DNA of 64,000 bases from CBDFKS01 sp965248905 (GTDB lineage Bacteria > Chloroflexota > Dehalococcoidia > Lucifugimonadales > JAGWBF01). This document shows, piece by piece, positions 1 through 8,468 of this stretch. The DNA is taken from assembly GCA_965248905.1 (NCBI GenBank), contig CBDFKS010000007.1, positions 1,984,001 to 2,048,000 on the forward strand, written 5' to 3'. Numbering within the stretch: position 1 is the first letter of the stretch; each line of letters starts with the position of its first letter. The notes beneath the pieces are model-generated. The model did not search any database, was not told the origin of the DNA, and saw only the letters and a list, made by a program, of their open reading frames with translations. The position numbers and the translations under genes are program-made.

Positions 1-258
1 AAGAAGCTGACCCAGACCCTCTTCGAGCTGGCCAAAAGGCAGAACCTCCAGCTATTCCTCACCACCCATAGCTGGGAGCTGATGACCTACGCCCTGGAGG
101 CCGCGGAGGAAAAAGACGTAGACCTTACGATGCACCACGTGAGGCTGAGCGAAAAAGGCGAGTTTGACTCAAGGGCAATTCCTAGTCCAGATGCCAAGCT
201 CCTTGCGGATATCGGCCACGACATCAGATTTACCGATAAGTACATCAAGGCTCAATAG
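1..258 (+). CDS. C-terminal part of an AAA/ABC-type ATPase (cut by window edge)
   Basis: The window opens inside this gene, so only the last 85 codons are visible. The stretch LFLTTHSWELM resembles the H-loop region of stand-alone AAA_15/AAA_21-type ATPases: a hydrophobic strand followed by a switch histidine. A helical tail follows. Walker A and B motifs would lie upstream, outside the window. The stop TAG touches the ATG of the next gene without a gap, so the two are probably translated together. ATPases of this type next to a TOPRIM-like protein are known from OLD-like nuclease pairs. A nuclease or defence role here is inference. Confidence 0.6.
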   Translation, partial: KKLTQTLFELAKRQNLQLFLTTHSWELMTYALEAAEEKDVDLTMHHVRLSEKGEFDSRAIPSPDAKLLADIGHDIRFTDKYIKAQ

Positions 259-933
259 ATGCCAGCGATACCGATAGTGGTCGAGGGCCCTACCGATGTT
301 GCCTTCTTCCGCAAGTTAGCCTCGTTAGTTCCCCTCCTTCCAGGCACCTCACTGGAGCCCCGCACTCCGGGGGAGAATCGTGGAGGAAGGAACAACATTC
401 CTGGTGCAGTCGAGGCTCTTGTTACGGCCGGTGTAGAACGACTGATATTGGCTGAAGACTTCAACGGCAAGACTCCAGATCAGATAATTCAGTCCCACCG
501 CGATACTGTCTCAAGGCATTTAGGACATTCTGCAACCGATCTATCGGACACTGGTGACATGTTTCGGGTACAAAATGTCACTGTTGTAGTAATTCCGATG
601 GGCCTCTACGATGACCCTGATCTTAACGCCCTGGGCATCACGAGTCACTCAATGGAGGACTACCTAATCAAGTTGCTTCTGTTGGACGAATCTCTCAGGC
701 CAGCCGGCCCTCGATTTCGCCAACTCATCGAAGGGCTGATACAGACCATAAGAAACTATGGCGTGACCTTCGACTCTAGCAAGGAAATGTTCCAGCTTGT
801 AAAGCCAGTCATAAAACATGGATTCAGTGACACTGGGGTGGTCGAAGCATTGTTCGAGAAAGCCAGCCCAGAGCATTTGCAGACAGTTATGGACCCACTG
901 ATAGACCGTTTGGAACGAGCTGCAGCGCTCTAG
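259..933 (+). CDS. TOPRIM-like protein (DUF3226/DUF4276-like), partner of the upstream ATPase
   Basis: A 224-residue protein whose start opens with a hydrophobic strand and VVEGPTDVAFF (residues 7-17). This is the glutamate strand-helix of TOPRIM folds and of the DUF3226/DUF4276 families. A second acidic motif, LILAEDFNG (about residues 62-70), fits the DxD-type position, and SMEDYLIK (about 131) gives a further acidic helix. TOPRIM proteins bind metal and cut or process nucleic acid; activity here is not shown. The ATG follows the ATPase stop directly, so the start is well fixed. The gene pair resembles a split OLD-type ATPase/nuclease. The exact family is uncertain because I judged it from motifs only. 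Confidence 0.6.
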   Translation: MPAIPIVVEGPTDVAFFRKLASLVPLLPGTSLEPRTPGENRGGRNNIPGAVEALVTAGVERLILAEDFNGKTPDQIIQSHRDTVSRHLGHSATDLSDTGDMFRVQNVTVVVIPMGLYDDPDLNALGITSHSMEDYLIKLLLLDESLRPAGPRFRQLIEGLIQTIRNYGVTFDSSKEMFQLVKPVIKHGFSDTGVVEALFEKASPEHLQTVMDPLIDRLERAAAL

Positions 934-946
934 CGACCAATTGTAG

Positions 947-1720
947 TTATATCAACGAGCGCCCCTGGCCTGCGTCCACGGGTATGCACACTCCAGTAAT
1001 CATGCTGGCCCGCTCCGAGGACAGGAACGCCACCAGGTCACCCACGGGCTCGGGCCAGCCGAACCTGCCCGCGGGCAGGTTCCGTGTTATGAATTCCTGC
1101 ACCACCTCCGGGGCCTCTTCGTTGGAGAAGCGCTCCCAAGTGCTTCCGGGATGAATGATGGAGCCTGGAGCTATACTGTTGACCAGCACGTTGTCCTTGA
1201 TCAGCTCCACCCCTGCGTACTTAGTGGAGGCTATCAAAGCAGCCTTGGCCCCCATGTAGTCGGCGGAGCCACCATATTCCCGGCCGTAGATGGAGGATAT
1301 GTTAACGATACGACCCCACTTCCTTGCCTTCATCTCCGGAATGGCCAGTCTCATAAGCCTCAAGGCTCCAAACAGGTTCACTTGGTAGCCCAGGACCATC
1401 TGCTCATCGCTGGTGTCGGCCATGGTGCTGCCCCGACGCCCACCCACATTGTTCACCACTATATCCACAGGCCCCAGCTTCTCCACCGTACTCTCATAGA
1501 TTAGCTGCGCCGATGCGGGCTCGGATATATCGGCCATGATTCCGGTTGCAGAAACGCCCAGGACCTTTAGCTCGTCCACAGTCTTGTCCAAGGTGCTATC
1601 AGTCCTGCCACATATGGCTACGTTTACCCCTTCTCCTGCTAGCGCCAGAGCCGACACTCGGCCCAGCCCTCGACTGCCGCCCGTTACTATGGCCACCTTA
1701 CCCGCTATTCCCAGGTCCAT
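947..1720 (-). CDS. SDR family oxidoreductase
   Basis: A classical short-chain dehydrogenase/reductase of 257 residues. It has the NAD(P)-binding TGGSRGLGR motif near the N-terminus, the structural NNVGG motif (NNAG type) and catalytic Ser-Tyr-Lys with YMGAK. The C-terminus is the usual glycine-rich end of the FabG-like subgroup. The open frame extends 12 codons further upstream, but the ATG at 1720 is preceded by AAGGAG seven bases away, so I take that start. Substrate cannot be read from the sequence; 3-oxoacyl reductase or a polyol/steroid-type dehydrogenase are both possible. It follows polA on the same strand, separated by a hairpin repeat. Confidence 0.85.
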   Translation of the reverse strand: MDLGIAGKVAIVTGGSRGLGRVSALALAGEGVNVAICGRTDSTLDKTVDELKVLGVSATGIMADISEPASAQLIYESTVEKLGPVDIVVNNVGGRRGSTMADTSDEQMVLGYQVNLFGALRLMRLAIPEMKARKWGRIVNISSIYGREYGGSADYMGAKAALIASTKYAGVELIKDNVLVNSIAPGSIIHPGSTWERFSNEEAPEVVQEFITRNLPAGRFGWPEPVGDLVAFLSSERASMITGVCIPVDAGQGRSLI

Positions 1721-1740
1721 ACTGCGACTCCTTATAGTCT

Positions 1741-1811
1741 TTGGCCACGGAGGCACTGAGACACGGAGATAATTTATTAATTCCTCTGTGTCTCAGTACT
1801 TCTGTGGCCAA
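1741..1811. repeat. Hairpin-forming inverted repeat between polA and the SDR gene
   Basis: Two 28-base arms (1741-1768 and 1784-1811) are inverted copies that differ at a few positions, mostly A/G transitions that keep G-U pairing on one strand. The loop is AT-rich. The motif CACAGAG/CTCTGTG, with GGCCAC at the outer end, resembles dispersed palindromic repeats common in environmental genomes. It begins six bases beyond the polA stop codon, so it may also act as an mRNA 3' stabiliser. There is no T-run, so it is not a typical intrinsic terminator. Confidence 0.75.
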
Positions 1812-1816
1812 CGTCT

Positions 1817-4591
1817 CTATTCCAGGTCGCCCCAGGTATATCCCATCTTCACATCCACCTTCAAGGGGACCGCCAGCTCCAGTGCGTGGGGCATCTCCTG
1901 GTACACCAGCTCTTGAAGGCTCTCTATCTCATCCGAGGGCACCTCGAAAACCAGCTCGTCATGAACCTGAAGAAGCAGCCTCGTACGCATTCCTGACTCT
2001 TTTAGCTGGCGGTGTACCCGTAACATGGCCAGCTTCATGATGTCCGCGGCGCCGCCCTGAATGGGCATGTTCACCGCAGCTCTTTCGGCTGCCTGCCGGA
2101 CGTTGTAGTTGCTGGCATCGATGTCGGGAAGGTAGCGACGGCGACCCAGCATCGTGGCTACATAACCGACCTTCCTAACTTGGACTTTGGTCAACTCGAT
2201 GTATTGTTGGATGCCGGGATACTTGGAGAAATAGGTTTCGATAAATCTCTGTCCCTCTTCAGGACTGAACTCCGTCTGCTGGGAGATGCCGTAGGGCGAC
2301 AAGCCGTAGATAACGCCAAAGTTCAGTACCTTGGCGATTCGCCTCATATCAGCGGTCACCTCGTCTGAGGGCACATCGTACATCAAAGAGCCAGTCGCCG
2401 AGTGGATGTCCTCGTCTCTCTGGAAAGCCTCTACCAAGGCGCTGTCCTGGGAGAGATGAGCGAGAACTCGAAGCTCGATCTGGGAGTAGTCGGCTGAGAG
2501 GAGTTGCCAGTCCGGCGCATTCTCGGCCACAAAGGCCTTCCGTACCTGGCGTCCGAGCTCAGTTCTTATGGGAATGTTCTGCAGGTTGGGGTCGCTGCTT
2601 GAGACCCTACCGGTTGCGGAGCCAGTCTGGTTGTAGCTGGTATGCAGCCTGCCGGTACGGGGATTTACCATTTCGGGCAGAGCATCTACGTAGGTGGATT
2701 TGAGCTTGGATAGCTGGCGATATTCCAAGATGCGATCTATCACCGGATGATGGCCCCTAAGTCCTTCGAGGGAATTGGCGTCGGTGGAATACCCTGTCTT
2801 GGTCCGTTTAGTTTTGGGGAGTTGAAGCTCGTTGAAAAACAGATCGCTTAGCTGCTGGGGCGAATTAATCTTTACCGCATGTCCAACCAGATCGTATATG
2901 GACCCTTCCAGTTGCTGTAACTGTTGATGCAAGTCCCGAGACATTTCGTGCAGCGCTCCTGCGTCCAGAGCCACACCAATGCGCTGCATGGTTACCAAAA
3001 CAGGCACTAGTGGTATCTCGACTTCAGATAACAGCTCCCAGAAGCCCTCCCGTCGTATCTCGGGCTCGAATATAGCGCGCAGACGGCCGGTCATATCCGC
3101 ATCAGCACACGCATAGTCCTTAGTCTTCTCTATCGGCACCTGGGCCATGGTTATCTGTTTGTTGCCTGTGCCGATCAGGTCCTTGATGACCTCCATCTCC
3201 ACATTCAAGATGTCCAGGGCAAGGTTTTTTAGTCCGACGGCCTTTCGGCCCAAAAGATGGGCAGCCACCATGGTATCGAAATCCATGTTCTGGGTTTTGA
3301 TACCATAGTTTTCCATGACGCTGAGGTCATAGTTGGCGTTGTGGGCTGTCTTGGCTATCCGCGGAGATTCGAGAATAGGCTTTACTTTAGCGAGGGCTTC
3401 TTCTAAGGGAAGCTGGAGGCCGTCATTGTGTCCCACCGGCACGTACCAGGCCCGACCGGGAGCCGTCGAAAAGCTCATCCCTACCAGATCGGCGCGCACT
3501 GGATCGGTGCCGGTAGTCTCCGTATCGAAGGCGAAAACTCCAGCAGCGGTTAATTCGCTCAGCATATCTTCTAGCTTCTTTTGATCATCTACAGCCTGGT
3601 ATTCAACGGTGTGTGAGACCTGTGCAACCTGAGGTGCAGCCTCCGTTATGGCTGGAGTAGAGCTCTCCATAGGCTCAGGAATCCTTGGCACCACCGAGGA
3701 GAACTCCAGCTCTCTGAAGAGGTCCACCAGGTCCTGCCGGTTGTATCTCCAGAAGCGACACGTCTCCAGATCAAGCTCGACGGGCGCGTCCCTAACTATC
3801 GTAGTAAGCTCCTTGCCCTGGAACGCCCTTTCCTGGTTGGCGACAAGGGCTTCCTTGAGCTTGGGTGGCTTAACTTTATCGATGTTTTCATAGATGGCTT
3901 CCAGGCTGCCAAACTCTGCTACGAGCTTGATGGCGGTCTTGTCCCCCACACCAGGGACACCTGGTATGTTGTCCGACGGGTCGCCTTTGAGCGCCTTTAA
4001 GTCAGGCTGTTGGAATGGAATCAGACCTCCGTAGCGAGCGCGAACCTCGTTTTCGTCATAAACCTTTCTGTCCTGGATGCTGTAGTGAAGAGCAACCCGA
4101 ACCCAAGGGGAGACCAGCTGGAAGGTGTCAGTATCTCCTGTGAGAATGACCGCTTCTATTTTTTGCTCTTCCGCTTTTCGGCTCAGTGTGCCTAAAACGT
4201 CGTCGGCCTCGAAGCCCTCCGCCTCGAATATAGGCACGTTGAATGCTCGCATGAGCTGCTTTATGCGGTCGAACTGAGGCCTAAGCTCGGGTGGCATCGA
4301 CGGGCGCTGGGCTTTGTAGTCTTTGTATTTCAGGTGGCGGAACGTGGGCGTCGGCAGGTCAAACGCTATAGCGCAGTGAGTCGGCGTCCATTCCTGAAGA
4401 GCCTTTAGGAAGGTATTGGTGAAGCCGAATACGGCCGTGATGTTCTCGCCGGTCTTACTTACCGATAAGTGTTGGCGCTCACTTATCGCGTGCCACGACC
4501 TGTGTACCAAAGCATGGCCATCGATCAGCATCAACAAAGGTCGCTCCCTGGGCAAAATCATGGGCATCGTTCCCTCAGTTGTCGCCGTCAT
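1817..4591 (-). CDS. polA: DNA polymerase I
   Basis: A full-length family A polymerase of 924 residues, close to the usual size. The 5'-nuclease domain (about 1-300) shows LMLIDGHALVHRS, EADDVLGTL and GDPSDNIPGVPGVG. The proofreading domain (about 325-510) is intact by motif: FDTETTG, HNANYDL and YACADA. The polymerase domain carries motif A DYSQIELR, motif B RRIAKVLNFGVIYG and motif C QVHDELVFEV. It therefore should have all three activities, used in Okazaki fragment processing and repair. The chosen ATG has a purine-rich GGAAGG upstream; a second ATG eight codons in is possible. It stands alone upstream, with a hairpin repeat and an SDR gene downstream. Confidence 0.97.
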   Translation of the reverse strand: MTATTEGTMPMILPRERPLLMLIDGHALVHRSWHAISERQHLSVSKTGENITAVFGFTNTFLKALQEWTPTHCAIAFDLPTPTFRHLKYKDYKAQRPSMPPELRPQFDRIKQLMRAFNVPIFEAEGFEADDVLGTLSRKAEEQKIEAVILTGDTDTFQLVSPWVRVALHYSIQDRKVYDENEVRARYGGLIPFQQPDLKALKGDPSDNIPGVPGVGDKTAIKLVAEFGSLEAIYENIDKVKPPKLKEALVANQERAFQGKELTTIVRDAPVELDLETCRFWRYNRQDLVDLFRELEFSSVVPRIPEPMESSTPAITEAAPQVAQVSHTVEYQAVDDQKKLEDMLSELTAAGVFAFDTETTGTDPVRADLVGMSFSTAPGRAWYVPVGHNDGLQLPLEEALAKVKPILESPRIAKTAHNANYDLSVMENYGIKTQNMDFDTMVAAHLLGRKAVGLKNLALDILNVEMEVIKDLIGTGNKQITMAQVPIEKTKDYACADADMTGRLRAIFEPEIRREGFWELLSEVEIPLVPVLVTMQRIGVALDAGALHEMSRDLHQQLQQLEGSIYDLVGHAVKINSPQQLSDLFFNELQLPKTKRTKTGYSTDANSLEGLRGHHPVIDRILEYRQLSKLKSTYVDALPEMVNPRTGRLHTSYNQTGSATGRVSSSDPNLQNIPIRTELGRQVRKAFVAENAPDWQLLSADYSQIELRVLAHLSQDSALVEAFQRDEDIHSATGSLMYDVPSDEVTADMRRIAKVLNFGVIYGLSPYGISQQTEFSPEEGQRFIETYFSKYPGIQQYIELTKVQVRKVGYVATMLGRRRYLPDIDASNYNVRQAAERAAVNMPIQGGAADIMKLAMLRVHRQLKESGMRTRLLLQVHDELVFEVPSDEIESLQELVYQEMPHALELAVPLKVDVKMGYTWGDLE

Positions 4592-4765
4592 AACGAGCCA
4601 CCTTCCTCTCCTTGATCAATCGTCCACTGCATTTGAATCGCAGCGCACCTTTCAATGATAAATTAGGAGTCGTTGGTCGATCTGGATTGGCCGCGCTATT
4701 TAATACAATACCACATACGAAGCACAAGTTTTTGAAGCTGCTAAACAGGTGCCCGAGCGACAAGA

Positions 4766-5254
4766 TCAGGCTGAGCGGTCAGGCGGGCCTTCACCCTGGG
4801 TGTATCTGAAATCACAGAAGGCCGCCCCTTGCATGATGGTTTGAGTGCGAGTGAGCTTCAACTTGGGACTATACCCCTCGGATAGAGAAAAGTCCCGGTT
4901 GCAAGATAGCAGGAATCCCAGGTCCGCTATGCCCAGCTCTCTGTACATCTCGGCGTATTTGCAACGCGTCACGTTAAAAGAGTATTTGGTAGGGCTCTCT
5001 TCCAGTAATTCCGTCTCTAAAGCACCGTTTCTAGTCCAGGGCTCCTTGGCGCGAGAGAAGGAGGTTAAATCGTTCCGGCCTAAGGTTTGCGCCAAGTGGC
5101 CGCCTTGATCCCTAGCTATTTTGACTATAACCTTACGGACGATTTCGTTGGTCTTGGCCTCCCCGAATTCCCCTTGAAAAGCCCGTATCATAGGACCTAG
5201 AACCTGGGCTTCAATTCTGCGCCGGTCCAGGACACTCATATCATCGATATTCAT
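4766..5254 (-). CDS. L-2-amino-thiazoline-4-carboxylic acid hydrolase-like protein
   Basis: A 162-residue protein of the ATC-hydrolase family. The family hallmark is seen as a C-terminal AAFCDFRYTQGE motif and an internal NVTRCKYAEMY segment with a Cys that often ligates or catalyses. Characterised members hydrolyse L-ATC to S-carbamoyl-cysteine, but many family members have other unknown substrates. The ATG at 5254 has GAAGGAG five bases upstream, which supports this start. It is on the same strand as polA, but 174 bases separate them, and an IS element lies just upstream of its start. Confidence 0.75.
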   Translation of the reverse strand: MNIDDMSVLDRRRIEAQVLGPMIRAFQGEFGEAKTNEIVRKVIVKIARDQGGHLAQTLGRNDLTSFSRAKEPWTRNGALETELLEESPTKYSFNVTRCKYAEMYRELGIADLGFLLSCNRDFSLSEGYSPKLKLTRTQTIMQGAAFCDFRYTQGEGPPDRSA

Positions 5255-5426
5255 TGCGACTCCTTCGACTCTTGTTCCTTCGGTCAGAGCAAGGCCATCG
5301 GAAACATATGGACGAACTTAAGTTCCTTGTCTATTAACGCGTTGAGATATATATTAGGTGACTATCCCTTTACATCAGGTACTCTTCATGCTAGACTTAT
5401 ATCTAGATTAGATAGGAAGTCTACCA

Positions 5427-6284
5427 ATGCGAAAGTACACACTAAATGCCTTCACTGCCCAATTCCCTGATGATGATTCCTGCCTTGCCTTCCTTTTCAG
5501 GAAGCGTTGGCCGAGTGGGGGTTTCTGCGAAACGTGCCAACGCATCGCCAAGCACCACCGCATTAGTGGGCGCAAGACCTACGGATGTCAGTTCTGTGGC
5601 ACTGAAGTCTCTCCAGCCGCCGACACTATCTTTCACAAGTCTCCAACGCCACTGCGGTCTTGGTTCTACGCGATGTTCTTGATGGCATCTACTCGCACAG
5701 GCATCTCCGCAAAGCAACTGGAGCGGGAGCTTGGCGTTACCTACAAGACAGCCTGGAGGATGTTCAGGGAAATCCGCACTTTGATGGCTGAAAACGGGAT
5801 GTCCTTGTTTGGCGCAGTAGAGGCCGACGAAACCTACATCGGTGGGAAAAGGTCGGGAAAACGTGGACGTGGCGCAGCGGGTAAGACTGTCGTCTTTGGT
5901 ATGGTGGAACGTGGTGGACGGGCTTTCACCCAAGTCACGCCCGACGTGAAGGCCAAGACCCTGCTTCCCATCATCCAGGAGCACATCCCCACGACTCCTG
6001 GCACGATTATCTACACCGACGAACTCCGCTCCTATGGTCGTCTGGGGAAGATCGGCTATGCCCATGAGACTGTCCAGCACGCCGCCAGGCAGTACGTGAA
6101 CGGGTCCGCCCACGTCAATAACGTGGAGAGCCTTTGGAGCAACACCAAGCGCGGCATTGACGGAGTTCACCACTCTGTCAGCCCCAAGTACCTGCAACAC
6201 TACCTAGACTCCTACACCTTCCGCTTCAACCATCGCAATGACGATGCTCCTATGTTTGTGACTTTGATCGACCGTCTGTGCTGA
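5427..6284 (+). CDS. IS1595-family transposase
   Basis: A 285-residue transposase. The N-terminal zinc ribbon has CETC and CQFC pairs (about residues 33-60), followed by a helical DNA-binding region. The catalytic domain shows VEADETYIGGK, YTDELRSYG and HVNNVESLWSN, giving the acidic residues of the ISXO2-like DDE domain. The C-terminus FRFNHRND is typical of the family. AGGAAG seven bases before the ATG supports the start. The last 35 bases overlap the 3' end of the convergent passenger gene, so neither gene can be shortened without affecting the other. Confidence 0.95.
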   Translation: MRKYTLNAFTAQFPDDDSCLAFLFRKRWPSGGFCETCQRIAKHHRISGRKTYGCQFCGTEVSPAADTIFHKSPTPLRSWFYAMFLMASTRTGISAKQLERELGVTYKTAWRMFREIRTLMAENGMSLFGAVEADETYIGGKRSGKRGRGAAGKTVVFGMVERGGRAFTQVTPDVKAKTLLPIIQEHIPTTPGTIIYTDELRSYGRLGKIGYAHETVQHAARQYVNGSAHVNNVESLWSNTKRGIDGVHHSVSPKYLQHYLDSYTFRFNHRNDDAPMFVTLIDRLC

Positions 6285-7239
6285 GGCCTCTAGGCTGAGC
6301 CGCCGCCGTAAGAATGTTCTCAAACTGCCCTTGGGTAAGTGGCTCGTCTCCTAACTTTCTACCGGACACAACATCAATCTGCAAGGCGTTGGATATAATC
6401 TCTGTCTGTGCCCCGATAGCCCCAGCGATAGCATTCACCACATTATGGATTACAGCAATAGGTACGACTTCATTGTCGCTATACTGCCCCAAGTGAATGC
6501 GTATGGTCTCCTCTGCAATTGTAGTATATGAGAGGGCGATTATAGTAAAGTGGTCACGGGGACTCTCCTTTAAGGAGATACCCAGGCGTTCCCGTAAACC
6601 TTTTACATCTGACTGGAATGCACCTCTATATACCTCATTTGTTATGGAGCCAATGATGGGGCCAAAAGCCTTCTTGTCCTGCACAAGCGCATGGATTCGA
6701 GCCACGAATTGCTTGCGGGTAGTAACGCCTATCTCTCTGGTAGCAATCCATTCCTCTGATTTACCAGCTCTTATAGCTTGGTTGCGCCGTGCAATGCCAA
6801 GCCGCTCAGAAGCGGTCTCTGGGTCTCGCCTTGCTTCATCAACAAAAACGCCAGCCTTAGACAAGTAGTCCTTAATCGCCCTGAGAGCTGGCCTGTTCTT
6901 GCTAACACCCATCCCCATGGCAACTTTGTAGAGTCCTTCGTCGTCTGTAAATTCCGTTTCATATGGTTTCCCATCAGACGCGATGTAGGGGAGGGCTACA
7001 GAAATGACCCCCCCGGCATTTTCATGTTTACTCTTGAAGTTTTTCCAGATGATACGAGCCTTATCAGTACTCGAATCCGTGATGCCAGCAATCCAGTCTC
7101 TAATGCTGTAGAACACGGCCCCTTCACGCTCGTGCCATTGGATGGGGAAGCTCCATCGTTTCGCAACGTACATCGGCAACGACTCAGAGGAGGCAATCCC
7201 CTGTTCCATCCCAAACGGCTGCATAGAATCATTTGCCAT
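6250..7239 (-). CDS. BRO-N/DinD-like passenger protein of the IS1595 element
   Basis: A 329-residue protein encoded inside the insertion sequence. The N-terminal part VFYSIRDWIAGI, with a nearby WKNFKSK segment, resembles the BRO-N fold seen in phage antirepressors and DNA-damage-inducible protein D. The middle has a charged region RREIGVTTRKQF-like (about residues 168-180), and the C-terminal part has alpha-helical IIALSYTTIAEETIRIHLGQY. Function is unknown; DNA binding or stress-linked regulation is the family expectation. AGGGGG precedes the ATG. It is not needed for transposition in sister elements, so it is cargo. The assignment rests on motif resemblance. Confidence 0.6.
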   Translation of the reverse strand: MANDSMQPFGMEQGIASSESLPMYVAKRWSFPIQWHEREGAVFYSIRDWIAGITDSSTDKARIIWKNFKSKHENAGGVISVALPYIASDGKPYETEFTDDEGLYKVAMGMGVSKNRPALRAIKDYLSKAGVFVDEARRDPETASERLGIARRNQAIRAGKSEEWIATREIGVTTRKQFVARIHALVQDKKAFGPIIGSITNEVYRGAFQSDVKGLRERLGISLKESPRDHFTIIALSYTTIAEETIRIHLGQYSDNEVVPIAVIHNVVNAIAGAIGAQTEIISNALQIDVVSGRKLGDEPLTQGQFENILTAAAQPRGLSTDGRSKSQT

Positions 7240-7373
7240 AGAGGTAGCCCCCTTTGCAGAGTTCTGCTACCATAAGTATAGCACATTATTACCTGACGCC
7301 AAGGGATAGTCACCATATATTATTATCGTCGGCCGGCAGAGAGTGCACAAGCGACAGAGTTGGAGGTGTCCCA

Positions 7374-7577
7374 TTGGACGGTCAATTTAGTTTAGCTGAC
7401 GAATACGTAAACCGTCGCCTGAGGTATCAGAAATTGGTGCGATTGGGGGAGCGTAACTGGGCAGACCGGCGACCTCCTCGCATGTTCATAAGCGGCACTT
7501 CCATCTCGTGGATTAGCGCCACCATACTTACGATGAGCATTGGCCTTCTATGCTATGCGCTAATCCACGGTCTGTAG
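7374..7577 (+). CDS. Small single-pass membrane protein (TTG start)
   Basis: A 67-residue frame beginning with TTG, preceded by GGAGG eight bases upstream (7362-7366). The N-terminal half is charged (YVNRRLRYQKLVRLGERNW). The C-terminal half holds one hydrophobic segment of about 25 residues (ISWISATILTMSIGLLCYAL), giving a likely cytoplasmic-N, membrane-C topology. I do not recognise a family. The IS1595 element ends 59 bases upstream, so the native promoter may have been displaced. Confidence 0.45.
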   Translation: MDGQFSLADEYVNRRLRYQKLVRLGERNWADRRPPRMFISGTSISWISATILTMSIGLLCYALIHGL

Positions 7578-8147
7578 TCAGCAGGACGTAATAGATTTTG
7601 CCACAGAAGCTAACGAAACCGCCATTACCTCAAAAGTAGCCCTCACTTTCCCATCCCCTGTCCCCGCACACGAAGAGTTTGAGAAGATTGTTGTGGGGTT
7701 GGTTAGCTCAAGTCCCTCCGTATCCCCAGCATATCAAGATCCCTTGTTCTGGACCGCAGTTGCCGTTGCAGTCCTCATACCCAGAACCGTGGTGAGTTAT
7801 GACCTGTCCGGCACCGCTCGCGGCGTTGACATAGGAGCGTTCACATTCCCAGTCAGCAAGCGCGATCAGGCTTCAGCCCAAAAACTCTGAGTATCCTGGG
7901 CTGGCAGGTGTGAGAATGCGGAGGGGGGTCCATCGGAAAGAAGTGCTGGACGGGCCATGGACGTACCTCTCGGCGTGACGCCGAGGGCGGAGATAGTGTG
8001 GCCATAGGAGACGGAGCTGCTGCTATAAAGAAGGCCACGAGGAAGACCGAAGCTCTACAAGTCTATATCTTGAAGCGGGATTCCCCATATGCGGCCCAGG
8101 TCACTCGTCGCAGCCTCAACATCCAGGTCATGCTATTTAAGCTAGTA
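7578..8147 (+). other. Mostly non-coding stretch with one weak open frame
   Basis: The frame from about 7567 to 7890 stays open and reads plausibly (for example VALTFPSPVPAHEEFEKIVVG, split here only by my reading), but it has no ATG and no good ribosome-binding site near a GTG. It may be a remnant of a longer gene. I see nothing recognisable between 7891 and the MITE at 8148. Confidence 0.25.
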
Positions 8148-8315
8148 CTCAGTCAGCTGAGATTTGATAGCTGCCTTTCACCCCCATCCCTTTGGCCGGG
8201 TCAGGGCAGGCTCTAGCCTTCCCCCATCAAGGGGGAAGGGACTTGTTCTCTCCCCCTCGATGGGGGAGAGTTAGAGTGGGGGTGAAACGATGCATCGATT
8301 CTAAGGTTGGCCGAG
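8148..8315. mobile_element. 168-bp MITE related to the IS630 element (copy 1)
   Basis: A 168-bp non-coding element bounded by CTCAGTCAGC and an imperfect inverted copy ending GTTGGCCGAG, with TA on each side (8146-8147, 8316-8317). The termini match those of the IS630 element at 27059-28272. The interior is made of nested hairpins (CTTCCCCCATC/GGGGGAAGG and CTCTCCCCC/GGGGGAGAG). A second copy of identical length is at 19520-19687. It was probably moved by the IS630 transposase. Confidence 0.8.
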
Positions 8316-8468
8316 TACTAGTCTAGTATTCGCTGCAAGGTGTTCATGTCGGACCCAAATGATGCACGATTCGATAAGGCGCGACGTGACCTGAGACCTA
8401 ATCTGGGCTTGTTGTACAAAATGATTCTTTTGTTGAGGAATGGCTCGGCAGTTTAATATAAAGAGAGA

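Larger units (their letters stand above)
5357..7314 (+). mobile_element. IS1595-family insertion sequence with passenger gene
   Basis: A complete 1958-bp element. The ends are 25-bp inverted repeats with three mismatches (5357-5381 and 7290-7314), both starting GGTGACTATCCCTT. It is flanked by a perfect 8-bp direct repeat ATATATTA at 5349-5356 and 7315-7322, the duplication length known for the IS1595 family. Inside are a transposase on the plus strand and a DinD/BRO-like gene on the minus strand; they are tail-to-tail and overlap by 35 bases. Intact ends and duplication suggest recent insertion. The site lies between an ATC-hydrolase-like gene and a small membrane-protein frame. Confidence 0.93.

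Noticed and set aside
7693..7890. A 65-codon frame started from GTG
   Set aside because: No ribosome-binding site, no family, and the frame is open but has no ATG; noted only as a weak open stretch.
8148..8315. Possible CRISPR-like run of CCCCCATC repeats
   Set aside because: The units are inverted, not spaced direct repeats, and belong to the MITE.
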